This document shows positions 21,330 through 31,229 of a stretch of DNA of 64,000 bases, one piece after another (position 1 is the first letter of the stretch; each line of letters starts with the position of its first letter). The position numbers and the translations under genes are program-made. The stretch covers positions 161,007,260-161,071,259 of the forward strand of contig BTPG01000003.1 of assembly GCA_036245525.1 (NCBI GenBank), read 5' to 3'. This stretch comes from Semisulcospira habei (lineage: Eukaryota; Mollusca; Gastropoda; Semisulcospiridae). The notes under the pieces are model-generated. The model worked only from the letters and a program-made list of their open reading frames with translations, searched no databases and was not told the origin of the DNA.

Positions 21330-22276
21330 GCTGCAGTGGCGGCAATTGCAGCAGCCCGCAGACTCTCTACAAGGAAGGTGTACGAAGGCAAGTGGAGGGT
21401 CTTTCAGACCTGGTGCACCTCCCATGGGCTCCCTCCCACTAACCTAGCCTCCCACCAACTGGCGGATTTCTTCCTGTGGCTCTTCGACGACCGGTCGCCA
21501 TCAAGGGCTACCGCGCTATGATCGCGGACATCTACCGTCACCTGTGTCTTCCAGACCCAGGCGCCTGCAAGGATCTGTCGAATTTCTGGCTCACTTTGAA
21601 CTCCGACGTCCGGTTTCACGTTCCCTAGTACCCCGGTGGGATCTTGCCTGGGTACTGACGTGGTTGAATACGGACCGGTTTGAGCCCCTCCCCTTGGCTC
21701 GGTTCTCAGACTTGACCCGGAAAACCTGTTTCCTTCTGGCTCTCGTTACAGCGTCCCGAGTCAGCGAGCTTCACGCGCTCTCGATGCTCCCAGCCTGTTG
21801 GCGGTTTCGTTCCGACGGCTCTGCGCAGAGGCTCTCCGATCCGTCCTTCCTGGCCAAGAACCGCCGCCCGCGGCGGCTCCTCAGGTGCTAACGATACGGC
21901 CCCTCCGTGGAGCGGACCTCTCCCCTGGATCGCGGCAACAGGACCCAGTGCGGGCGCTAATGATTTACCTGCGCCGCTCTCAGCCGCAGCGCTGGGGGCG
22001 CTCGCGCCTCTTCTTACCTTGTCCGCGGGCAGACGCCACATCTCGGCCCAGATCGTGTCATCCTGGCTGCGGTGGGTGATTAGGTCAGACTACCTAGACC
22101 TCTCCCCACGCGGCGCTGAGCCTTTACAAATCCGGGCGCATGAAGTGAGAGCAGTAGCCGCCAGTCTAGCCCTGGACCGCAACTGCTCGGTCAAAGATAT
22201 TGTGGCAGCGGGTGGCTGGCGCTCAGACTCCACTTTCGCATGCTTCTACCTGAAGAGACCTATCCGGCCGACGTGA
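21330..22276 (+). pseudogene. Tyrosine recombinase of 3b
   Basis: Core-binding domain near 21336-21600 (RRLSTRKVYEGKWRVFQTWC, then a frameshift in IKGYRAMIADIYRHL). The catalytic R is in TASRVSELHALS (about 21750), the lysine in SFLAKN, H-x-x-R in RAHEVRAVAASLALDRNC (about 22140), and the tyrosine in STFACFYLK. Frameshifts occur at about 21500, 21590, 21890 and 22020. Confidence 0.82.
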
Positions 22277-22444
22277 CTCCCTGGCACGGGTGGGCGACAT
22301 CTCCGCGGCCCAGCACTCCCTCCGAGCGCTGCTGGCGTCTTAGGCACATCATAGCTGAAATCGTCGGGAGTTCTCTCTCGATGGGGCCGGCGGAGTGGTT
22401 GGGTTATGGTTAGATACGGCACCCTCCGCCTGTTCGCCATTCTC

Positions 22445-22545
22445 CCAGATAGTAATGCCATCGGTAATGTATTTTGAAAAAACAAATGAATTTTTTTTCT
22501 AAAATGTATTTTTTTGAAAAATACTTACCGATGGCATTACTCGGA
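22445..22545 (+). repeat. ICR of 3b
   Basis: Convergent motifs AGTAATGCCATCGGTAATG and CTTACCGATGGCATTACTC around an A/T core. Confidence 0.85.
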
Positions 22546-22569
22546 TGGCCCTCCCGCCTGCCCCGCTTG

Positions 22570-22806
22570 CCTCTTGTGGCTATGTGTGAAACTGACGAGG
22601 TCGCCCTGTGCTCGCCGGGATAGGGTAGTAAGGGGAGGCCACCCGGGGTCATAGTGCTTGGATCCCCGGTGTCTCCTCCCCAGTTGTGTGCTACACACAA
22701 TTTTTGCTGAAATCTATAGGCAATAGAGTGTATTCCCAGATAGTAATGCCATCGGTAAGTATTTTTCAAAAAAATACATTTTAGAAAAAAAAAAATTCAT
22801 TTTTAT
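22570..22806 (+). repeat. Right ITR of 3b
   Basis: Contains CCAGTTGTGTGCTACACACA, AGTAATGCCATCGGTAAGTA and an A-rich tip ending TTCATTTTTATT, followed directly by LINE coding sequence (WVPGYVGIKG). Confidence 0.82.
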
Positions 22807-23305
22807 TTGGGTGCCAGGGTATGTGGGCATCAAAGGCAACAGGATCGCAGATTCTGCTGCCAACGATGCCCGAAATGACCCTGTCCCTGACACACAGACT
22901 GTTTATAGTGATTTTAGACATGTGGCTAGTGCGTACATAGCCCGTGAGTGGCAGTCCGAGTGGGACAAAGAGGAAGCTAACAAGCTGCATGAAGCCCTTC
23001 CTAAGTTGTCCGACGGTCTACCTTATCGCTGCGGCAGCCGCTGTGAGGAGACGGTCCTGGCTCGGCTCCACATCGGCCACACGTATGTTACGCACTCTTA
23101 TTTACTTAAACAGGAGCAGCGTCCATGGTGTTACGCCTGCGACGAGCAGTACTCTGTTCAACACTTTTTGTTGTCTTGTGCTGATCTAATCGACACAAGG
23201 TATAAACATTTCACGGCAGACTCCTTGAAGGTTTTGTTCCGGGATGTGCCCCCGGACAAGATCTTCAGTTGTCTGAGAGAGTGCCATATTTTTAATAAGA
23301 TTTGA
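22807..23305 (+). pseudogene. I/Nimb-like LINE: RNase H end and C-terminal zinc motif
   Basis: Begins at WVPGYVGIKGNRIADSAAND, the last RNase H motif (GN..AD) of I-clade LINE polyproteins. It ends with a CHC-type motif (WCYACDEQYSVQHFLLSC) typical of their C-termini. The stop is at 23303. The 3' UTR continues to 23540 and ends in GGCGTTAAACCCAAATAACT. Another 3' end of the same family is at 42738-42985 and a 25-bp tail is at 32148. This copy is truncated and inactive. Confidence 0.85.
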
Positions 23306-23540
23306 GCGTTTATAGATTATGATGTTTCTATTATTTTGACCTTTTTGAGAGTCTTTCGACGTTTTCGTTAAAGACCTGTGCGACATTTTAGCCTGACATA
23401 TTTTTAAGGTATATTTACATCATGTCTTAAGACCTTTCTTTTAGTCTGGCTGACCAGATTTTTACCCTTCCCGCCGTTTTTACCCTTCCCGCCGTGAGAT
23501 GGCCTTAGTTGCCTGCTCGGCGTTAAACCCAAATAACTAA

Positions 23541-24030
23541 TTGTCATGGGATGGGAACGGTCCCGTTCGCGGGTTTCTTCCCGCCCCATTACGCAATGTC
23601 GACTGTTTACGGAGAACAGACCCCTCAGTCCCTCCCCAGGGAGGCGTCGGTCTTCTCCTTTTCACCTTCTGCTTCCTCTGGGGACAGTCCACTCACTCGG
23701 GGACGTTTGCATGGTCCCTCCTCACCCACCCTTTGGCGGAGTCCTCTGTCCGTTCCCCATCATGTGGACAGTCGTGCGGCTCTTGTATGTCACTCGCTCT
23801 CTGATATTCCGCATACTCCTCGACAAGTCCCGGCGGCTATGACTGAGGACGTTCTCAGTCTTCACCCTGATGATTCCGCCTCCACTTTCGGTGTTGTTGG
23901 ATTTTCTGGCGGGTGGTCGCCGCGCCACCCTTTCTCGGGTTCCTCGGCCAGGAATGGGCCTATACGTGCCTCGCTACCTATGGATAACAGGCTTGCGAGC
24001 TTGGTCCCCCCTCATATGAGAATGACATTT
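23541..24030 (+). pseudogene. E3 gag continuation
   Basis: The frame SLPREASVFSFSPSASSGDS leads to AAMTEDVLSLHPDDSASTF, the conserved gag motif (EDVLSLHPEDSAS in e5 and e6). It is the downstream part of the gag interrupted at 19878. It stops at TGA/TAA codons near 24030. Confidence 0.7.
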
Positions 24031-24291
24031 TAACCGTGGTCCTGACATTTTAAACCTTTCTTATATATTGTATGAATAAATGTCTCTCCACAGCATAGGA
24101 CCGTTGTTGTTGGTTCTTACTCTCATTTTACTCTATTTTTCACCTGCTGCATCTGGTAGGCCCAGAGCCAAGCGCAATATTAGATTGCTACACCTTTCCC
24201 ACCTTATCGGTTGGTACATACTATAGGCCCTGGGCCTCAAACTGAAATATAGCAACAACAACAACAACAAATTTATAATAATTCATACATA
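24031..24291 (+). repeat. Retroposon 3' end with short AAC tail
   Basis: Non-coding. TACATACTATAGGCCCTGGG and CTCAAACTGAAATATAG are followed by an AAC trinucleotide tail (24252-24270), as at the 3' end of CR1-like LINEs. I cannot identify the left border. Confidence 0.45.
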
Positions 24292-24990
24292 CAGTGGAGT
24301 CTGCTTAACACGAATTTCTGGGGACACGGAGAATCACTTCGTGTTAACCATTATGGCCTCAATATTGATCACGGCCCTCAAGGAAAAAGTGTGTAAGATG
24401 TGTGCGTGAATGAGTACGAGGTTAAAAGTGCACATTATCGTACTTTATATGCATACCTTCAGCTCGCGAGGAAAACACAAGGAAACGTGTACAGCTCGCG
24501 TATTTAATGTAAAATCCATCAGGTAAAATCCATAGTAAGTTGCAATCCATCAGGTAAAAGCAACACAGGCTGAAGTACAATCACACATCGGTAAAAGGGT
24601 TATGTTGGTGCACGAATGATACAACATGAATACAGTTCAGAAATGCTAGCCAATGAGAAGACGGATTACAACAGCCGAAGGCTATTCAGCCAATCACAGA
24701 CTAGAGTTCACTCTGATCTGTCATGTGTACTAGCACAGCGCGAGAGCGACACGTGAATTGGTTTTCGGTGAATGGAATCTGTGTTCGTGTTAAACAGGTG
24801 AATAATAGTGAAAATGCCCTTGTTGGGAACCGAAACCAGCTTCGTGTGAAGCGAAATTTCGTGTTAAGCATTTCATGTTATCAGTGAAATTTTAATACAG
24901 AATTAAAAGGCCGTCGGCCGGGAATGCAAAAACAGTTCGTGTTAACCGGAAATTCGTCTAAAGCGAGTTCGTGTTAACTGGACTCCACTG
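24292..24990. mobile_element. 0.7-kb non-autonomous TIR transposon with TA target site
   Basis: Left end CAGTGGAGTCTGCTTAACAC and right end GTGTTAACTGGACTCCACTG form imperfect TIRs of about 23 bp. TA flanks both sides (24290-24291 and 24991-24992), as for the Tc1/mariner/pogo superfamily. Several subterminal copies of TTCGTGTTAA lie near the right end. There is no transposase frame. e5 begins directly after the right TA. Confidence 0.85.
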
Positions 24991-24992
24991 TA

Positions 24993-25210
24993 TTATTTGT
25001 TTCATCAAAAAACATTACCGATGGCATTACTGTATGGAAGTAGCACCTAGCCTCACAATTTCAGCCCGGGATCGTTGTGTACAGCAACGCCACCGGGGAA
25101 CCCCCCAAGTCAGCTGTACCAACGTCCTTGAATAGCTTCCCCTTACTGAGTAGTCTCCCTTACCTTATACGGCACATGCGCAGCCGTTTCCAGTTCTCGC
25201 GCTTAGCTTC
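24993..25210 (+). repeat. Left ITR of e5
   Basis: Begins TTATTTGTTTCATCAAAAAA, carries TTACCGATGGCATTACT and is the inverse of 30685-30921 (for example AGCCCGGGATCGTTGTGTAC against GTACACAACGATCCCGGGCT). Confidence 0.93.
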
Positions 25211-25457
25211 CGGTTATTGGTTGTCAGCCCTAACGGCTCCCTTCTTTGGCTTTCTTTTCGGCCTTTTTCTTAGTGTGTAGTAGTTCAATCTTGGATACTA
25301 TTTTCACCCGGAGTCCCCGCGTTCCGGCCTGGCTACGGCATTGATCTGTGGATCTTTCTTTGCCTCGTATCGAACGAAAATTCTCGGCGCGTTTCGTGTT
25401 CCGACATCGTGACTGTTGCCGGTGTTCCTTTTACGCCGTACTTTCTTCTGTTCCAGG
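25211..25457 (+). other. Leader region of e5
   Basis: Non-coding stretch between the ITR and the gag start, ending in the pyrimidine-rich TTCTTCTGTTCCAG just before the gag ATG. The ATG lies next to an acceptor-like AG; in e7 the matching AG has an upstream donor. Confidence 0.5.
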
Positions 25458-27459
25458 ATGCAAGTTCAGACGTGTCGGCGTTGTAAGGATTTTCAGTGGC
25501 CCACTGATAATCATTACATCTGCCTTCCGTGTTCTGGATGCTCCTCTTCTCATCCGTGCAACGTGTGTGCCTCATGGAGGGAACTTCAATGGTCGCAGTT
25601 ATGGGGGTTTTACCGCAGGGAACGATCCGCTAAACCCCAGGACCCACACTTGCAGCCTGGTTGTCTGTCCGTCAGGAACACCGTTACTGCTGCTCCGCCT
25701 TCTGCCATCACCGGCCCACGGCGTGCGTTATCGGATGTTGTGGTGTCCTTGAGCCGCTCGGAACAGCCGATTACTCTGCGCCCGATCTTCTCGCCAGTGA
25801 CGGGACATCTTGACCGCGGTGAGAGGCGCCCTTCTGCTCAGCGGCCGCGCGACCCCTTACCCTTAGCGGGCACACACGTGAGTACAAAACCTTTATCATC
25901 TCTTATTCGACCTTCCGCAACGGTTACGCGTGCCGCGCCTCGGCGTCTTCGGTCTCCATCTTCTTCAGACAATCGCCATTTTCGTTCTTCGGCATTGGCC
26001 CGTGGGGACGGGCCGGCTTTACGATCTCCTTCTTTGCACCGTCCTGTGGCTTCTTCGGTTCGGCGTTCTTCCTCTCGGGACCGTTCCTCCCACCCGCGCC
26101 ACCGTCTTTCCACGTCTTATCGTTCTAGAAAGACTTCTTCTCCCCGCTTTGTCCCATCTTCCCGTATATCTTCGGGGGACCATCATCGTTCTCGCTCACG
26201 TCTTGCGCGTTCTGCGGGGGACTCTTCTCCCTCTCCTATTGTTCATTTGCCTAGAGGGACCTCGCGTCCTTCCAGACCGTCGCCGACTTCCGTCGGGTTT
26301 TTCTCCTTCCCGTCCCTCCTCTTTGCTTGCCTACCGCTCTCCTTCCCCACCCTCAAGCGTTCATCCCAATGTGCCCTCCCCTGAGGACGTTCTTAGCTTA
26401 CACCCAGAAGACTCCGCTTCGGCCGTGTGGTCTCTTGACGATCACTCTTCCGCTTCTGACCATGACCTAGCGGCCCTTTCACCTTCCGCCCGTGGCACTT
26501 TGGGGTCCGATGTGTGTGCAGCCTTAGACTCGGTCTCTAGACTGATTTCAGGCTTCCTTCCTCGGGACATATGCCCTTCGTCCCCTCCCATCAAGCGGAA
26601 GTCTTCGGCTCTAGTGGATGCCCACCTTCAGCCCAAACGTTTTAAGTCGCTGCCTCAGCCACCCGGTTTTCGCGACCTTACGGAGGCCTTTAATACGCAT
26701 CTCGGACAGGGTCGTCTTGGCGACAAGCATTTTTTCTCTGATTTTCGCTGGTTGGAGAATTTCGATCTTACTTTTCGGCAGCGCTGGTATCATGGACACT
26801 CGCCCTACTTCCTCTGTCCCCTTCCGTCAGTGGATTCGGATGCGGAGGCCTTTGTGGGTGGCAGGGCTGCGGTTCGGCGTATTTTGCCTCCCGGCCTGGA
26901 TACTACGGCGGTTCGCATTCGAAATACGCTCGCATGTACCGGTTTTCTGGAACTGGCGACACAGGCTATTGTTTCTTGCGCTGCAGCGTCTGGGCGCTCC
27001 AGCGTTTCCCAATTGGAGGATATTCGCACCATTGCTGCCGTAGCGAACCGGGCAGCTTACCACGCCTCTTCCAACGCGTTAACGGGCGCAATTAATTGTG
27101 ATTTAATGCGTCGCGACAGCCTCCTTCATTCTTGCCCCGGCTTGCCCCAATCTATTAAAACGCAGCTCCGCCAGGCCCCCATTGGTGGATCGACCCTCTT
27201 CGGCCCGACTTGGCAGCGGGTGCGAGAATCCTCCAAGGACCTGTGGCCCATCGCTCCTAGAAGTGACCGCCGTCGTTTTCCTCCAACCCGCAGGTCAGGG
27301 AGTCACGCCCTGCGGTTTCCCAGACCCACCTTCCGCCCACCCTCCGGATCCTCGGCTTGTTTTAGTCGACAGCCACAGTTCGGTCGACCCCTTGCGGCCC
27401 CATCCGCCTCCGCCTGGCCCCGACGTTCTCGACGGTCCGGGCGGGGTCGGATCCAATGA
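25458..27459 (+). pseudogene. gag-like protein of e5
   Basis: Starts MQVQTCRRCKDFQWPTDNHY, a Cys/His module of the form C-x2-C-x5-QWP-x2-x-H-x4-C-x2-C-x4-H-x2-C-x2-C (ending CNVCASW). A long Arg/Ser-rich linker follows, then the conserved block: EDVLSLHPEDSASAVW, PPGFRDLTEAFNTHLGQ, FDLTFRQRWYHGHSPYFLCP, RIRNTLACTGFLELATQAIV, LMRRDSLLHSC and IKTQLRQAPIGGSTLFGPTW. It ends at 27459, overlapping the RT frame by about 280 bp. A 14-bp deletion relative to e6 at about 26280 shifts the frame (25416-26384 into 25930-27459). The likely role is RNA binding and packaging. Confidence 0.85.
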
Positions 27460-29257
27460 CGCTCCCCCATCTCCACCCCCGCTGACACCTTTTGGGTCGC
27501 CAGTCAGCGGGAGGTTAGCTCTGCACAGCACCGAGTGGCGGTCGCTGCTGCCCGACGACCCTTGGATACAGTCTGTCGTTTCAGACGGTCTGCGCCTGAC
27601 CTTTCAACACCCATCCCCGCTCCGACGCTCGCCCTTGTGGACTCAATCACCGGCAGACCCGCTCAAAGCGGCCGCTCTTCGGCTGGAGATTGCGGATCTC
27701 CTCAGGAAAGCTGCGACGGAACTGGTGACGCGTCACGACTCACCTGCTTTCTACAGTCGCCTCTTCGTCGTGCCCAAACCAGGTGGCCGTTGGCGTCCCA
27801 TCATAGACTTGTCAGCGCTCAACAAGTTTATTTCGGCTCCCCCCTTTCGCATGGAGACGGCGCGGGCGCTTCGGGCCGCCGTCCAACCTCTCGACTTTGC
27901 GATCAGTCTCGATCTCACGGATGCTTACTTCCATGTCCCGATCCACTCGTCGTCTCGGCGCTTTCTCCGCTTCGCCTTCGAAGGACAGATTTTTCAGTTC
28001 CGCGCACTACCCTTCGGTCTCAACCTCAGCCCATGGGTGTTTACGAGGATTATGAATGCCGTATTGGCCAGGGCCCGTCGGTCGGCCTCCAGCTCCTCGT
28101 CCAACTACCTGGACGATCTCCTGCTTCGGAATCAGGACTCCATCGCCCTCGCGACGGACAGAGACTCGCTGCGGGATCTACTTCGCCGCCTAGGCTTCCA
28201 GGTCAACGAGGGAAAGTCGGACCTCTTGTCGTCTCGTCGGTTTATACACCTGGGCATGGAATTTCTGACCGACCTCAACACCGTGTGTTTGCCCGAACCT
28301 CGTGTCCAGAGGTTGATCGATCTTTCTCGGACAGTGTACAGTGCCGACGCAGTGTCAGCCCGCACATGGCTCCAGCTGCTCGGTCTCCTAAGTGCGGCTG
28401 CGGATCTCTTGCCCCTAGGCAGGCTGTTTACGCGTCCACTCCAGCTTCATCTGCTTTTACATTGGCGCCCCTCCTCGGGCGACCTCAACGCCTTGGTGCC
28501 CGTCCTCCCCTTGATCAGGTCCCACCTCCTCCGTTGGATGGATCCAGTGTGGCTTCGGATGGGTGTTCCTCTGTCCTCCCCCCTTCCTCGGCTTTCCCTT
28601 TGCACCGACGCCAGCCGATCGGGTTGGGGCGCACATCTCCTGCCGAGCTTTGCTTCAATTTCGGGACAGTGGTCTGCGCCTGACCTATCGGACAAACACA
28701 TCAATTGGCTGGAACTACAGGCTGTCTGGTTGGCACTCCGTCATTGGGAACTTCGTCTCCAGGGACAGGATGTGTTCGTGCTGTCCGACAACTCGACAGT
28801 GGTCTCTTACATCCAGAAGTTGGGAGGGACACGATCTCCTCCTCTCTGCATGCTCCTGTACCAGATGATGCTTTGGTGTCGGGATCGCGGAATCTCTATC
28901 CGGGCTCGCCACATTCCTGGACATCTAAATGTGTTAGCGGACTCATTGTCCCGTCGGGGCCAACCTCTCCACACCGAATGGTCCCTCAGTCCGGAGATTT
29001 TCAAGATGATATGTGCACGCTGGGAGACTCCCTCCATCGATCTCTTCGCGACGAGGTGGAACAAACAGCTACCAGTCTTTGTGTCTCCCATTCCGGATCC
29101 CCTAGCGTGGGGAGTGGATGCCCTGTCTCTTCCTTGGGACGGCCTCGTGGCCTACGCCTATCCTCCCACGGTTCTGATTCCCAAAATCCTTCAGAAACTC
29201 AGAGGGTGCAACACGGTCCTCCTCCTGGTCGCCCCATTCCACTGGACCAAGAGCTGA
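27182..29257 (+). pseudogene. RT-RNase H-Dam-like protein of e5
   Basis: A long frame of 691 codons. RT motifs are FVVPKPGGRWRPIIDLSALN, SLDLTDAYFHVPIH, LPFGLNLSPWVFTRIM, YLDDLLL (catalytic DD) and GFQVNEGKSDLL. RNase H follows with CTDASRSGWGAHL, NWLELQAVWLAL, VLSDNSTVVSYI and ARHIPGHLNVLADSLS (D-E-D-D). The C-terminal region (DLFATRWN, then LPVFVSPIPDPLAWGVDAL, AYAYPP and LLLVAPFHW) resembles the Dam-type methyltransferase region of DIRS elements, with YPP where a methylase has (D/N)PP(Y/F). The frame ends at a TGA (29255) where e6 has TGG, so the last tens of codons are cut off. The first 350 bases overlap gag in another frame, so the true start may lie later. Confidence 0.92.
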
Positions 29258-29309
29258 ACGACCGACCTGTTGCGCCTCGCCACGGAGCCACCCGTGAGGC
29301 TCCTGACGC

Positions 29310-30449
29310 CTCGCACGATGTTGAAACAGCCCCGACAAGCCCTTTTCCACCCATGCCCGGAGAGGCTAGCCTTACACGCCTGGCGGTTGTGCGGGCGGCC
29401 CTCACAGCACAAGGTTACTCGCATGCAGCGGTGGAAGCTATCACTGCAGCCCGCAGACCCTCCACCCGCAGGGTATACGAAGGGAAGTGGCGCGTCTACC
29501 AGTCCTGGTGCGCGGCTCGACGCCTTTCCCCCACGACACTATGCCGCTCCTCGCCGATTTCTTCTTATGGCTTTTTGACGACCAACACTTGGCACCCATT
29601 ACCATACGGGGTTACTTGGCTATGATTGCCGACACTTACCGCCATTTGGGGCATGAGGACCCAGGCGCGTGTAACGATCTTTCAGACCTGATGGCTAATT
29701 TTGACATCCGTCGTCCGGTTCCACGCTCCCTGGTGCCCCGCTGGGACCTTTCCTGGGTACTTACGTGGCTAAATTCTGCACGCTTTGAGCCCCTACGTCT
29801 GGCCTCTTTGGCCAACCTTACGAGAAAAACTTGTTTTCTCCTTGCTCTCGCCACTGCCGCGAGGGTTAGCGAACTCCATGCCCTTTCCACAGAGCCCGCT
29901 TGCCTTCAGTTCCGGGCGGATGGCACAGTGCAACTCCTCACTAATCCGGCTTTTCTCGCCAAAAACAGGCTCCCCTCTGCCCGGCCACAAATAATCACCA
30001 TCCGGCCGCTGCAGGTTGCTTCCCAGTCCCTGGACTCCTGCCAGCAGGACCCTGTTCGGGCCTTGAAGATATACCTCCGACGAACAAAACCTTTCCGAAA
30101 GAATCGATCACGCCTTTTTCTGCCCTTATATCGTGGCAAGTCGGACATTACTGCGCAGACTATCTCTTCATGGTTGCGGTGGATTATACGCTCCGCTTAC
30201 GAGGACCTCTCCCCCTCAGGGGCCAAGCGGATGCGAATTCGGGCGCACAAAATCAGAGCTGTATCGACCAGCCTCGCTTTTGACCGCAACTGCGCAGTCC
30301 AGGACATTGTTGCTGCAGTCGGCTGGAGAGCTGAATCAACCTTTGCACGCTTCTATCTACGCGACCTCTCTGGCCAGCGGGATAACCTGGCCCTGGTAGG
30401 TGACGTCTCCGCGGCTCAACACTCCCTGCTGGCACACCATGCGCATTAG
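29310..30449 (+). pseudogene. Tyrosine recombinase of e5
   Basis: Overlaps the end of the RT frame. The N-terminal SAM-like core-binding part includes RRPSTRRVYEGKWRVYQSWC and LAPITIRGYLAMIADTYRHL. A 4-bp loss near 29540 changes the frame, after which 29487-30449 is open to the end. Catalytic residues are R in AARVSELHALS, K in PAFLAKN, H-x-x-R in RAHKIRAVS, and Y in STFARFYLRDLSGQ. The enzyme would join a circular DNA copy to its target without a duplication, as in other DIRS elements. The recombinase core itself is undamaged; only the N-terminal frame is broken. Confidence 0.9.
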
Positions 30450-30553
30450 GTACGCTTAGCTGAAATTGTGAGGTGTTGATCCCAGTCTTTTTCACTAATG
30501 CGTCCACAATCACGGGGTAGTTGGCAGCGCCCTCCTCCTATTCGCCATTCTTC

Positions 30554-30652
30554 CATACAGTAATGCCATCGGTAATGTTTTTTGATGAAACAAATTTATT
30601 TTTCTCTAAAATATATTTTTTCGAGAAAATACTTACCGATGGCATTACTCGG
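30554..30652 (+). repeat. ICR of e5
   Basis: The first half (CATACAGTAATGCCATCGGT to GATGAAACAAAT) is the exact complement of the left element end at 24993-25040. The second half (TTTATTTTTCTCTAAAATAT to GATGGCATTACT) is the complement of the right end at 30860-30915. This is the DIRS-1 type circular-junction arrangement. Confidence 0.95.
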
Positions 30653-30684
30653 AGGGCCCTCCCACCTGCCCCGCTCGCCGCCAG

Positions 30685-30921
30685 TAAGCTAAGTGCGAAA
30701 ACTGGAAACGGCTGCGCATGTGCCGTATAAGGTAAGGGAGACTACTCAGTAAGGGGAAGCTATTCAGGGACGTTGGTACAGCTGACTTGGGGGGTTCCCC
30801 GGTGGCGTTGCTGTACACAACGATCCCGGGCTGAAATTGTGAGGCTAGGTGCTACTTCCATACAGTAATGCCATCGGTAAGTATTTTCTCGAAAAAATAT
30901 ATTTTAGAGAAAAATAAATAT
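30685..30921 (+). repeat. Right ITR of e5
   Basis: Inverse of the left ITR. It contains AGTAATGCCATCGGTAAGTA and the tip TTTTAGAGAAAAATAAATA. The right ITR extends beyond the left one by the A/T-rich tip of about 40 bp. Confidence 0.93.
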
Positions 30922-31229
30922 TTCCTCTTTCTGGTTAACGAGACCTTGTAGCATTACTGCTATAGTACAACCCACAGTTCACCAGCTTGTCCCTGATCAT
31001 CTCTGCTGCCATAGGGACATTAAAATTAACTAATACACGAATGTTCCCCCTCAAGGCCTTTGTTGGGTCTCATGCACGCCTCTATGAATCGGAGTACCCG
31101 GCGGCAGACATGGGGGACCGCCCCTAGGCGACGACAGCTACCTTTTGCCATATGCTGGTCAGCCAACGACCGTATTGCGTTGAATACACCGGTTTTCGTC
31201 TGGATTTGGATTTTAAGATATTACAAGAG
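30922..31229. other. Unrecognised DNA between e5 and the E3 RT
   Basis: About 300 bp without convincing homology. From 31040 it becomes GC-rich, and the last part may be degraded E3 RT sequence just upstream of the clear RT match at 31230. Nothing else can be supported. Confidence 0.4.

Larger units (their letters stand above)
20130..22806 (+). mobile_element. 3b: 5'-truncated DIRS-like element
   Basis: Contains the end of RT, RNase H, the Dam-like region, the tyrosine recombinase, an ICR and a right ITR. There is no left ITR and no gag. Its ITR (GGGAATACACTC on the complement) differs from all others in the window, so it is its own family. Confidence 0.85.
19879..23540 (+). mobile_element. 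I/Nimb-like LINE insertion holding DIRS 3b
   Basis: A perfect 14-bp duplication, TTGTCATGGGATGG (19865-19878 and 23541-23554), flanks the block and rejoins the E3 gag frame. The right part (22806-23540) is the 3' end of a LINE. The middle (about 20130-22806) is a DIRS-like fragment. 19879-20130 is unrecognised and may be the 5' part of the LINE or rearranged sequence. A later DIRS insertion into the LINE is the simplest reading, but the missing left end of 3b means a deletion is also needed. Confidence 0.7.
24993..30921 (+). mobile_element. e5: full-length DIRS-like retrotransposon
   Basis: A 5.9-kb element with ITRs 24993-25210 and 30685-30921, ICR 30554-30652, gag, RT-RNase H-Dam-like and recombinase genes in overlapping frames. 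It is nearly identical to e6 (34262-40198) over its whole length. The inactivating changes found are a 14-bp deletion in gag (about 26280), a TGA replacing tryptophan at 29255, and a small indel near 29540. Both elements appear young. Confidence 0.95.

Noticed and set aside
20150..22276. Phage-type integrase and reverse transcriptase suggesting a bacterial retron or prophage
   Set aside because: The tyrosine recombinase and RT belong to one retroelement with ITRs and ICR, within spliced animal DNA. No bacterial gene is present.
27535..28683. 382-codon frame inside e5
   Set aside because: Shadow of the RT frame in another phase. The GC-rich, Arg/Pro/Ser-rich translation has no motif, and the true frame carries all RT motifs.
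28705..29625. 306-codon frame overlapping the e5 RT gene
   Set aside because: Its first 200 codons are a shadow of the RT-RNase H frame; only the end (from about 29310) is real recombinase sequence.
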